From assembly GCA_002314805.1 (NCBI GenBank), contig DCHJ01000026.1:13129-22516 (forward strand): a DNA stretch of 9,388 nucleotides, read 5' to 3'. Numbering within the stretch: the stretch's first letter is position 1; every line of letters begins with the position of its first letter. The stretch comes from Lachnospiraceae bacterium UBA1755. GTDB taxonomy: Bacteria > Bacillota > Clostridia > Lachnospirales > Lachnospiraceae. The notes below the pieces were generated by a model. It saw only the letters and a list, made by a program, of their open reading frames with translations, did not search any database and had not been told where the DNA came from. Of this stretch, positions 1 to 5,298 are shown one piece after another. The translations under genes and the position numbers were made by a program.

Positions 1-88
1 GAAGGCGGACACGATGATCCTGCATCACTGTAATCACAGCAGTCAGTCTGCGAAATGAGAAAAGTATTAAGAACGGCAGCTTGTATCA

Positions 89-106
89 TTGCCCGTGGGG
101 CGGCAA
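89..106 (+). other. Small hairpin in the aldo/keto reductase leader
   Basis: TTGCC (89-93) and GGCAA (102-106) can form a 5-bp stem with an 8-nt loop, ending 11 nt before the ribosome binding site of the aldo/keto reductase. The rest of 1-127 shows no convincing gene. One frame stays open from the left edge to a TGA at 56-58 and another to a TAA at 31-33, so the tail of an upstream gene is possible but unproven. The stem is short and could be chance. Confidence 0.2.
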
Positions 107-117
107 GCCTGCGGAAT

Positions 118-121
118 GGAG
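118..121 (+). promoter_or_regulatory. Ribosome binding site fixing the aldo/keto reductase start
   Basis: GGAG at 118-121 sits 6 nt before ATG 128. In-frame alternatives at TTG 89 and ATG 116 lack such a site, so ATG 128 is preferred. The N-terminus then reads MKMSRIVYGC, which enters the first beta strand of the barrel directly, as expected for this family. Confidence 0.6.
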
Positions 122-127
122 ACCAAT

Positions 128-1078
128 ATGAAGATGAGCCGTATAGTATATGGCTGCGCAGGCAGAGCCATGCTGGAAGGCGAGGATGTATGTGACCTTC
201 TGGATAAGGTGCTTGAGATGGGTGTCAACTGTTTCGACACCGCTGAGAATTACCGGCACAGCGAGGAGTCTCTGGGCAGATGGATAGCGGAAAGAAATGT
301 CCGCAGCAGGATATTCATTATAACCAAGGGCTGCCATCCGTATGACAGAGACAGGGTCACACCCGAAGACCTGCGCGAGGATATCGAGAAGTCTTTCAGA
401 AGACTGCATACCGATTACATCGATATATATATGCTCCATCGTGACGATTCAAAGGTACCGGTGGGACCGCTCGTCGAGGTGCTCAACGAGTACCATAAGG
501 CCGGTAAGATCGGAAGGTTCGGGGGATCTAACTGGACTGTGAAGAGGATACTCGAGGCCAACAGATATGCAGATGAACACGGACTGCAGCCGTTTACCCT
601 TTCAAGCCCGCATTTCGGAATAGGAGTGCAGGCGGAGGACCCGTACGGCGGGAGCGACGGATGTGTCAATATCTCGGGCCCCGGCATGGAAAAGGAAAGA
701 GAATTTTATGAGATAAGTCAGATGCCGGTGTTTGCGTATTCAAGCCTCGGGAGAGGCTTCTTCACCGGACGGGTAAGGTCAGATGCACCGGAAAAGGCAG
801 CAAAAGTGCTGGATGAATTTGCTGTAAAGGGCTACTGCCATCCCGAGAATTTTGAGAGACTCAGGAGGGCAGAGCAGATGGCCGTGGAAAAGAATGCCAC
901 TGTATCACAGATCGCTCTCGCATGGCTTCTGAACCAGAAGATGAATGTATTCCCGCTGGTGTCCTCGGGCAGCTTTGACAGGTTTAAGGAGAATTGCGGA
1001 TCGCTCAATATCAGCATGACACAGGATGAGATCGACTGGCTGGATCTGAAGCTCCAGGAAAGAAAAACGGTACAGTGA
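128..1078 (+). CDS. Aldo/keto reductase family oxidoreductase
   Basis: A cytoplasmic NAD(P)H-dependent carbonyl reductase of 316 residues, the usual size for the single-domain (beta/alpha)8 aldo/keto reductases. The family's catalytic tetrad is visible: Asp37 and Tyr42 in FDTAENY, Lys67 in ITKG, and His104 in MLHRDD. A GSNW motif follows near residue 135, where the family usually has GxSN. The C-terminal part has a Ser-rich stretch followed by DRFKEN, at the place where the family binds the cofactor phosphate. ATG 128 is chosen for its ribosome binding site. The gene faces the leftward isomerase/galM operon tail to tail, so it is a separate transcription unit. The substrate cannot be read from the sequence: a sugar or sugar-derived aldehyde would suit the neighbours, but many members have broad substrate ranges. 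Family is secure, substrate unknown. Confidence 0.9.
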   Translation: MKMSRIVYGCAGRAMLEGEDVCDLLDKVLEMGVNCFDTAENYRHSEESLGRWIAERNVRSRIFIITKGCHPYDRDRVTPEDLREDIEKSFRRLHTDYIDIYMLHRDDSKVPVGPLVEVLNEYHKAGKIGRFGGSNWTVKRILEANRYADEHGLQPFTLSSPHFGIGVQAEDPYGGSDGCVNISGPGMEKEREFYEISQMPVFAYSSLGRGFFTGRVRSDAPEKAAKVLDEFAVKGYCHPENFERLRRAEQMAVEKNATVSQIALAWLLNQKMNVFPLVSSGSFDRFKENCGSLNISMTQDEIDWLDLKLQERKTVQ

Positions 1079-1214
1079 TTTGTACGGCTTTACGCTAAGG
1101 GATCCGGATGAAGGGTAAAAGTGTTATCAGACGAAGCCGCGGCAGCACCTGAAAAAGTACACAGAAGACGCAGTACATCCGAAACCTGCAGAGGTGCGGA
1201 AAAAACAGCAGTAG

Positions 1215-1318
1215 AAAACCCGTCCCGGGTTTCGCTGTGAGATATTCAAGGATGCAGTAAATGCTTTGCATTTATTCTGTCTCATTGATATCCTGGCGGA
1301 AAAATCGGGACGGGTCTT
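1215..1318. other. Long imperfect palindrome (structured RNA, terminator or MITE-like element)
   Basis: Nearly this whole stretch folds on itself. The outer arms ACCCGTCCCG (1218-1227) and CGGGACGGGT (1306-1315) match perfectly over 10 bp, and two more A-T pairs form outside one mismatch. Moving inward, TTTC/GAAA (1230-1233 with 1299-1302) is followed by GC/GC (1234-1235 with 1296-1297). GATAT-CAA (1241-1249, one bulged T) then pairs with TTGATATC (1285-1292), and GA with TC (1251-1252 with 1282-1283). CAG pairs with CTG (1255-1257 with 1277-1279), and TAAATGC/GCATTTA (1258-1264 with 1268-1274) closes on a TTT loop. That is about 38 pairs in arms of 50 and 51 nt. On the minus strand the base of the stem is followed by TTT, which would suit a terminator for the isomerase operon. 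The length and internal pairing are far more than a terminator needs. Confidence 0.6.
1216..1232 (-). terminator. Compact hairpin, possible terminator of the galM-isomerase operon
   Basis: AAACCC (1216-1221) and GGGTTT (1227-1232) form a 6-bp stem with a 5-nt loop. Read on the minus strand, the 3' arm ends GGGTTTTC, about 110 nt past the isomerase stop codon. It shares bases with the outer arm of the long palindrome at 1215-1318, so the two folds exclude each other. The U-tract is only four bases and is mostly inside the stem, so the hairpin would be a modest terminator on its own. Confidence 0.35.
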
Positions 1319-1330
1319 ATGTTGCTCCGA

Positions 1331-1357
1331 TATCAGTCAATATCAGTCAATATCAAT
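1331..1357. repeat. 10-bp tandem repeat over the isomerase stop codon
   Basis: TATCAGTCAA occurs twice in direct succession (1331-1340 and 1341-1350) and is followed by a partial third copy TATCAAT (1351-1357). It covers the last codons (Ile-Asp-Ile-Asp) and the stop of the leftward isomerase. The unit is not a multiple of three, but each copy carries TGA in the same relative place, so copy-number change would still leave a stop nearby. Likely a replication-slippage product. Confidence 0.7.
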
Positions 1358-2746
1358 TACGTTGTAGCCGAGGTAATACCTGAATGCATCAGTGAGGACC
1401 TTCTTCATATGTCCCTTTGCGATCGCAGTATGATGCTTGAAGCCTCCGCGGGCGAGCTTCTCGAGCTTGCACTGGAGACCGGGGATCTCACAGACACCGG
1501 CAACACCGAAGTAGCCGTCTTCAATGACGTCATCTGTCATCTCGGCTTCGGAAACGTAGAGATTGATCTTACCGTCTCTGATCTTGCAGTTAGAGATCGT
1601 GCACGGGAATGCCGCGATGCGTCCTTCGTTGGTGCCCCAGCCTGAACCGGGATCGCCCTTGGCAAACATCTTATGCTCAAGTACCGTGCCCTCGCCTGAC
1701 ATAAGTGACTTTGCAACAGGACCGCAGTGGAAGAGGACTACCTTGTCGGGATCATCGCCGTAATTGTTGTTCCAGTCAAGACATGCCGCCGGACCGTCTG
1801 AAGCCAGTCTCATGGCAAACATTGCAAGGCAGGATTCAACATCCATTTCGCAGGAAGCTACGATGCCTCTGTCATTAAGCTCTGAAAGAAGCACGCACGG
1901 ACATACGCGGAGGATCGTCTCCATCTCGTTCCAGCAGCGCAGGCTGATCGCATCAAGGTGATAGGTCTCGATATATCTGTCGATGACAACACCGATCTTG
2001 GCGAGGGTGAGCTTGTTGGTTTTCGGAACTGCCTTGAAATTGGTATACTTTTCAAGTACATCAAGCTTTGCCTTAACAGCCTGATCTGTGTCGGCAAGCC
2101 TGCCTACCTCGAATACGAGTTCTGAAAGGTCGAAGCTTTCGATGTTGATACCGTATTTCTGACATGCGACCTCGTCGAAGCGGACGGTCTTGAAGGCGGT
2201 TGTCCTTGCACCGATCGCACCGATGTTGCAGTCACGCATCTTGTTGACTACGCGGCAGGTCGCAGCAAAATCGTGGAGATCCTGTGCGAACTCGCTGCTG
2301 AGCGGATCAACCACCCAGGACTTTGTAAGTGAGTATGCGATCCCGTACTGATCGAATACATCTGTCACAGAGAATTTGCCGCAGTAGGCATCACGCCTGA
2401 ACTTGAAATCCATCTTGCCGATCTCATCCGGATATGCCTGAAGGAGAATAGGCTTTTTGCAGTCCTTAAGTGCCCACGCTGCGCCGTTCTCATCTGCGAA
2501 GATAGGCATACAGAGGATGACACCGTCATACTTGCCTTCATTCTTCCTGAGCCACTCGGCATAGAGAGCACCCTCATCGCGGGTCTCGATACCCCCGAAC
2601 CGTGTGAACTTTTCGTCCATGATGATGTAGCTGTATCCGGCTTTCTTTATGGCCTTCTTCATATCCTCACGTGCATCGTGGATGAGCTCGCCGGGCATGA
2701 AGCCCCTGTTGGTTACAAAAATCGCAAATGTCATCTTAGCTGCCAT
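1343..2746 (-). CDS. FucI/AraA-fold sugar isomerase (first paralogue)
   Basis: A 467-residue protein of the L-fucose/L-arabinose isomerase superfamily, cytoplasmic metal-dependent enzymes that convert an aldose to its ketose. The N-terminal two thirds resemble the Rossmann-like N and middle domains. The C-terminal third carries the probable metal and catalytic residues: Glu300 in SCEMD, Asp324 in LDWNN and His438/His439 in GGFKHH, matching the Glu-Asp-His set of FucI. FHCG near residue 340 is shared with the second paralogue at the right end of the window. It is shorter than E. coli FucI (591 aa) and closer in length to AraA (500 aa). The start is set by GGAGGAG (2754-2760) 7 nt upstream. It lies 22 bp behind galM and is probably co-transcribed with it. 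The substrate is unknown: L-fucose, L-arabinose, D-arabinose or another aldose are possible. The family call is firm and the specificity open. Confidence 0.85.
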   Translation of the reverse strand: MAAKMTFAIFVTNRGFMPGELIHDAREDMKKAIKKAGYSYIIMDEKFTRFGGIETRDEGALYAEWLRKNEGKYDGVILCMPIFADENGAAWALKDCKKPILLQAYPDEIGKMDFKFRRDAYCGKFSVTDVFDQYGIAYSLTKSWVVDPLSSEFAQDLHDFAATCRVVNKMRDCNIGAIGARTTAFKTVRFDEVACQKYGINIESFDLSELVFEVGRLADTDQAVKAKLDVLEKYTNFKAVPKTNKLTLAKIGVVIDRYIETYHLDAISLRCWNEMETILRVCPCVLLSELNDRGIVASCEMDVESCLAMFAMRLASDGPAACLDWNNNYGDDPDKVVLFHCGPVAKSLMSGEGTVLEHKMFAKGDPGSGWGTNEGRIAAFPCTISNCKIRDGKINLYVSEAEMTDDVIEDGYFGVAGVCEIPGLQCKLEKLARGGFKHHTAIAKGHMKKVLTDAFRYYLGYNVIDID

Positions 2747-2753
2747 TTGTTAA

Positions 2754-2760
2754 CTCCTCC
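2754..2760 (-). promoter_or_regulatory. Strong ribosome binding site of the first isomerase
   Basis: On the minus strand GGAGGAG lies 7 nt before ATG 2746, within the 22-bp galM-isomerase gap. It is close to the ideal anti-16S sequence and stronger than the galM site, so the isomerase may be translated more than galM from the shared message. Confidence 0.75.
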
Positions 2761-2768
2761 TTGTATTA

Positions 2769-3800
2769 TTATCTGACTGAAAATTTGTATATCGTAGTTG
2801 AGTCAAGTGCCTCGCCGGCCTTGAAAAGATCGCTGGGGAAGTCCGGATGGTTCGGTGTATCGGGATAGTACTGGGTCTCAAGACAGAAGCCGCTCCTCCT
2901 CTTGTAGGGAGTACCTCCCTTGCCGTCCGGGTCTGAACCCATAAAATTGCCGCTGTAGAACTGTACTGCAGGCAGGTCTGTGAATACCTCCATCACGATC
3001 CCGGTATCAGGTGATTCTGCCTCTGCAAATGCAGTCTCAAGCCCCGGATTATTGAGGATGAAATTGTGATCGAAACCACCGCCGAGTCTGATAGCCTCCT
3101 CGTCGGCATCAATGTCCTTTCCTATCACCTTTGCGGATGTGAAATCAAGAGCTGTACCCCTGATATCCATTATCTCTCCGGTCGGGATCAGCTGGTCGGA
3201 AATGACGGTTGCCTTATCGGCATCGATCCGGAGGGTATGGTCTGTCATGGTGGGAGCTCCTTCTCCCGAAAGGTTGAAGTAGCAGTGGTTGGTCAGATTG
3301 AAATAGGTATCCTTGTCTGATACTGCGTGGTAATGGATCTTCAGTTCATTATCCTCAGTAAGAGTATAGGTCACTGCAATGGATGCGCTGCCGGGCATAC
3401 CCTGGTCTCCGTCGGGAGAGAAGAGCCGGAAGGTCACGGCATTGTCCTGCTCAAAGGGCTGCGGATACCACATACGTGAATACCATTTGTCAAAGCCTCC
3501 GTGGAGACAGTTATCATTGTCGTTGATATCAAGCTGATACTCAACACCGTTGAGCGTAAATGCTGCATTGCCGATACGGTTGGCAAAGCGGCCGACTATA
3601 GCGCCGAAGGTGGTCCTGTTGCTTACATACAGCTCGGGATCATCATATCCAAGAGCAACATCGACCGGAGTTCCGTTCCTGTCGGGAACAATGATTTTTA
3701 CGATATCTGCACCGATATCCGTAAGGACTGCCTTCATGCCCTTCGAATTACTGAGTGTAAAAAGGGAGGCATGAGAATTCTTAAATCTGCTGATTTCCAT
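2769..3800 (-). CDS. galM: Aldose 1-epimerase (mutarotase)
   Basis: A cytoplasmic mutarotase that interconverts the alpha and beta anomers of aldoses such as galactose and glucose, supplying the anomer needed by the next enzyme. At 343 residues it has the normal family length. With the 343-residue numbering, the residues matching the Lactococcus GalM active site are all present: Arg71 in GRFANR, His100 in CLHGG, catalytic acid His172 in NLTNHCYFNL, Asp244 in GGFDHN, and catalytic base Glu308 in CLETQ. I use ATG 3800 rather than ATG 3806, because AAAGG (3811-3807 on the minus strand) lies 6 nt before 3800 and directly abuts 3806. It is first in a leftward operon with a FucI/AraA-fold isomerase and diverges from the mgl operon. 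Mutarotases often accept several aldoses, so this gene does not identify the sugar. Confidence 0.95.
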   Translation of the reverse strand: MEISRFKNSHASLFTLSNSKGMKAVLTDIGADIVKIIVPDRNGTPVDVALGYDDPELYVSNRTTFGAIVGRFANRIGNAAFTLNGVEYQLDINDNDNCLHGGFDKWYSRMWYPQPFEQDNAVTFRLFSPDGDQGMPGSASIAVTYTLTEDNELKIHYHAVSDKDTYFNLTNHCYFNLSGEGAPTMTDHTLRIDADKATVISDQLIPTGEIMDIRGTALDFTSAKVIGKDIDADEEAIRLGGGFDHNFILNNPGLETAFAEAESPDTGIVMEVFTDLPAVQFYSGNFMGSDPDGKGGTPYKRRSGFCLETQYYPDTPNHPDFPSDLFKAGEALDSTTIYKFSVR

Positions 3801-3806
3801 AATCAT

Positions 3807-3811
3807 CCTTT
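3807..3811 (-). promoter_or_regulatory. Ribosome binding site deciding the galM start
   Basis: AAAGG on the minus strand, 6 nt before ATG 3800. The upstream in-frame ATG at 3806 would have no spacing at all, so the protein should begin MEISRF. Confidence 0.6.
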
Positions 3812-3860
3812 CTGTCTATGAAATGGCAAAAAACCCCCATCAAATAAACATCTTTTCTAT

Positions 3861-3874
3861 TATCACTAGTTATA
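3861..3874. promoter_or_regulatory. Palindrome over the galM -10 box, candidate operator
   Basis: TATCACTAGTTATA is a 14-bp palindrome with 12 of 14 positions symmetric (TAT-n-ACTAGT-n-ATA). It overlaps the -10 box of the leftward promoter (3869-3874), the place where a repressor would block RNA polymerase. A-T-rich DNA yields such palindromes easily, so this is a suggestion only. Confidence 0.3.
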
Positions 3875-3898
3875 CTCTTTATGGTAATGCCTAGTCAA
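3869..3898 (-). promoter_or_regulatory. Sigma-A promoter of the galM-isomerase operon
   Basis: On the minus strand TTGACT (3898-3893) is followed by 18 nt and then TATAAC (3874-3869). Each box matches the consensus at 5 of 6 positions and the spacing is acceptable. Transcription would start near 3862, giving a leader of about 60 nt before galM. Confidence 0.65.
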
Positions 3899-3934
3899 GC
3901 ACAATTAAGCCGTATTTTTGCAGACCAGACGCCG

Positions 3935-3961
3935 ATAGACAGAATTGCTATTTTATAGACA
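3935..3961. repeat. ATAGACA direct repeat in the divergent control region
   Basis: ATAGACA occurs at 3935-3941 and 3955-3961, exactly 20 bp apart, close to two helical turns, upstream of the mgl promoter candidate. A third copy lies in inverted orientation at 3813-3819 in the galM leader. The first and third copies extend to the same 10-mer, ATAGACAGAA. Evenly phased direct repeats are typical of activator sites such as those of AraC-type regulators, but the regulator is not in this window. Confidence 0.35.
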
Positions 3962-3977
3962 TAAAAGACTATTTCAA

Positions 3978-4006
3978 TTCCCGCAATGAGTGTAAACTTA
4001 TATAGT
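3978..4006 (+). promoter_or_regulatory. Candidate promoter of the mglBAC operon
   Basis: TATAGT (4001-4006) matches the -10 consensus at 5 of 6 positions. The sequence 17 nt upstream, TTCCCG (3978-3983), is a poor -35 box. A good -10 with a poor -35 suits a promoter that needs an activator. Transcription would start near 4012-4014, inside the dyad at 4007-4024, about 48 nt before mglB. Confidence 0.4.
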
Positions 4007-4024
4007 CGGGTCAATATGATCCCG
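4007..4024. promoter_or_regulatory. Inverted repeat at the mgl transcription start, candidate operator
   Basis: CGGGTCA (4007-4013) and TGA-T-CCCG (4017-4024) form a dyad around an ATA centre, with one extra T. It lies directly after the -10 box of the mgl promoter candidate, where a repressor would act. It could also fold as a small hairpin at the 5' end of the message. Confidence 0.35.
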
Positions 4025-4047
4025 GCAAAAAGTTTTTATTTATAAAT

Positions 4048-4052
4048 GGAGG
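4048..4052 (+). promoter_or_regulatory. Ribosome binding site deciding the mglB start
   Basis: GGAGG lies 8 nt before ATG 4061. The in-frame ATG at 4046 overlaps this site and has none of its own. Starting at 4061 gives the classic lipoprotein signal MKKLVAILMA. Confidence 0.85.
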
Positions 4053-4060
4053 AAAAAAGA

Positions 4061-5221
4061 ATGAAGAAATTAGTAGCTATTCTTATGGCAGCTATGATGG
4101 TTCTTTCTCTTGCAGCCTGCGGCGGTGCAGCTCCGGCAGCAGAGGAAGCAGCTCCGGCAGCTAAGGAGGAGGCAGCTCCTGCAGCAGAGGCAACAGAGGC
4201 AGCAGAAGCAGTTGCAGAGGCAGCAGAAGCAGTTGCAGAGGCAGTTGAAGAGGCAGCAGCAGAGGGCAAGGACGAGGTCAACATCGGTGTTCTTGTTTGG
4301 AAGTATTCAGATACATACGGATCATCAGTTCGTGTAGCTATGGAGAAGTATGCTGAGGAGCTCGGTGCTGAGAAGGGCGTTAAGGTTAACCTTGAGATGC
4401 AGGACGGCAATGACGATCAGGCAACCCAGAATAACCAGGCAGACGTTATGTTTGCATCAGGCAAGGATCTTATCATCATCAACCTTTGCGATACATCAGC
4501 AGGACAGTATCTTGCAGATCTTGCAAAGGAGAACAATGTTCCGATCTTCTTCTACAACAAGGAGCCTAACGATTCTACACTCGTAACAGACAATGACTCG
4601 ATCTTCATCGGTACAAAGCCTGAGGAGGCTGGTATCATGCAGGGCGAGATCCTTGCTGACCTTTACAAGGCAGATCCTGCTAAGGTTGACAAGAACGGCG
4701 ACGGCAAGGTTGCATTCCTTGAGTTCGAAGGCGAGGTTAACAACGCAGAGGCTATTGCACGTACAGAGTACTCAGAGTCTACAGCAATCGAGCAGGGCGT
4801 TCCGCTTGAGAGACTTGCTGAGAACCAGGTTGCTAACTGGGATACAGGTAAGGCACAGGAGATGATGGTTGCTCAGATCGCAGCTATCGGTCCGGAGAAC
4901 ATTGAAGTTATCTTCTGCAACAACGATGATATGGCTATCGGTGTTATCGCAGCTCTTAACGATGTAGGATACAACCTTGGCGACGGCGGCGACGAGATCG
5001 TAGTTATCGGTGTAGACGCTACAGATACAGCTATGGAGTACATCAGCGCAGGCAAACTTTACGGAACAGTAAAGCAGGACGGCGATGCAATGGGCAAGTG
5101 CAACATCTACATGGCAATCAACGGAGCTCTTGGAAAAGAGTGGCTTGATGGTACAGATTATAAGATGGCTGACGACGGATTCTCAGTTCGTATCCCATAC
5201 GCAAAGATCACAAAAGAGTGA
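4061..5221 (+). CDS. mglB: Galactose/glucose-type sugar-binding lipoprotein of an ABC transporter
   Basis: The extracellular sugar-binding component, tethered to the membrane outer face and delivering sugar to MglC/MglA. Of 386 residues, 1-19 are a lipoprotein signal with lipobox LAAC and lipidated Cys20. Residues 21-70 are an Ala/Glu/Pro linker with repeats, and 73 onward are the periplasmic-binding-protein fold. DKNGDGKVA (210-218) matches the MglB calcium loop, with Glu282 as the further ligand. Compared with E. coli MglB recalled from memory, sugar contacts Asp84, Asn166, Arg234, Trp260, Asn288 and Asp319 are kept. Tyr86, Asn228, Glu230 and Gln339 replace Phe16, His152, Asp154 and Asn256. 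The excess over E. coli MglB (332 aa precursor) is mostly the linker. It is first in an operon with mglA and mglC and has its own downstream stem-loop. The family is certain; the ligand may be galactose, glucose or a related sugar. Confidence 0.9.
   Translation: MKKLVAILMAAMMVLSLAACGGAAPAAEEAAPAAKEEAAPAAEATEAAEAVAEAAEAVAEAVEEAAAEGKDEVNIGVLVWKYSDTYGSSVRVAMEKYAEELGAEKGVKVNLEMQDGNDDQATQNNQADVMFASGKDLIIINLCDTSAGQYLADLAKENNVPIFFYNKEPNDSTLVTDNDSIFIGTKPEEAGIMQGEILADLYKADPAKVDKNGDGKVAFLEFEGEVNNAEAIARTEYSESTAIEQGVPLERLAENQVANWDTGKAQEMMVAQIAAIGPENIEVIFCNNDDMAIGVIAALNDVGYNLGDGGDEIVVIGVDATDTAMEYISAGKLYGTVKQDGDAMGKCNIYMAINGALGKEWLDGTDYKMADDGFSVRIPYAKITKE
4127..4237 (+). repeat. Repeats encoding the MglB linker
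   Basis: GCAGCTCCGGCAGC occurs at 4127-4140 and 4148-4161, with a one-base variant at 4172-4185, encoding AAPAA each time. A perfect tandem 21-mer follows (4196-4216 and 4217-4237), encoding EAAEAVA twice (residues 46-52 and 53-59). A degenerate third unit reads on as EAVEEAA. The 7-codon units stay in frame. Confidence 0.8.
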
Positions 5222-5249
5222 TTTTAGTTTTAATGAAATAAGACAATCA

Positions 5250-5275
5250 GGGTGCCCTTGAAATATAGGGCACCC
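5250..5275 (+). other. Stem-loop between mglB and mglA
   Basis: GGGTGCCCT (5250-5258) and AGGGCACCC (5267-5275) form a perfect 9-bp stem with an 8-nt loop, 28 nt after the mglB stop. No U-tract follows (the next bases are GCTCATTAAAAG), so it is not a standard intrinsic terminator. A stem here would protect the mglB 3' end from exonucleases or partly stop transcription, so that the binding protein is made in excess over MglA and MglC, as in other binding-protein transport operons. Confidence 0.75.
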
Positions 5276-5298
5276 GCTCATTAAAAGAAAAGGATCGG

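Noticed and set aside
1189..1206. ACCT-GCAG-AGGT hairpin followed by an A-run as a terminator of the aldo/keto reductase gene
   Set aside because: The stem is only 4 bp (about 7 with asymmetric loops) and is followed by A residues, not T, on the plus strand; on the minus strand the T-run comes before the stem.
1319..1645. Plus-strand frame opposite the end of the first isomerase
   Set aside because: It is antisense to conserved isomerase C-terminal codons, has no family resemblance, and starts in the repeat area.
3807..4060. Catabolite-repression (cre) site
   Set aside because: I looked for the TGNAANCGNTNNCA pattern in the control region and saw no convincing match.
4110..4337. Gln/Arg-rich frame inside mglB
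   Set aside because: It is a frame-shifted reading of the CAG-containing linker repeats, and mglB continues unbroken through it.
4036..4410. Minus-strand open frame rich in Ala and Ser opposite mglB
   Set aside because: It is a shadow of the GCA/GCT-rich linker repeats, with low-complexity composition and no domain, and it lies opposite a gene whose frame is certain.
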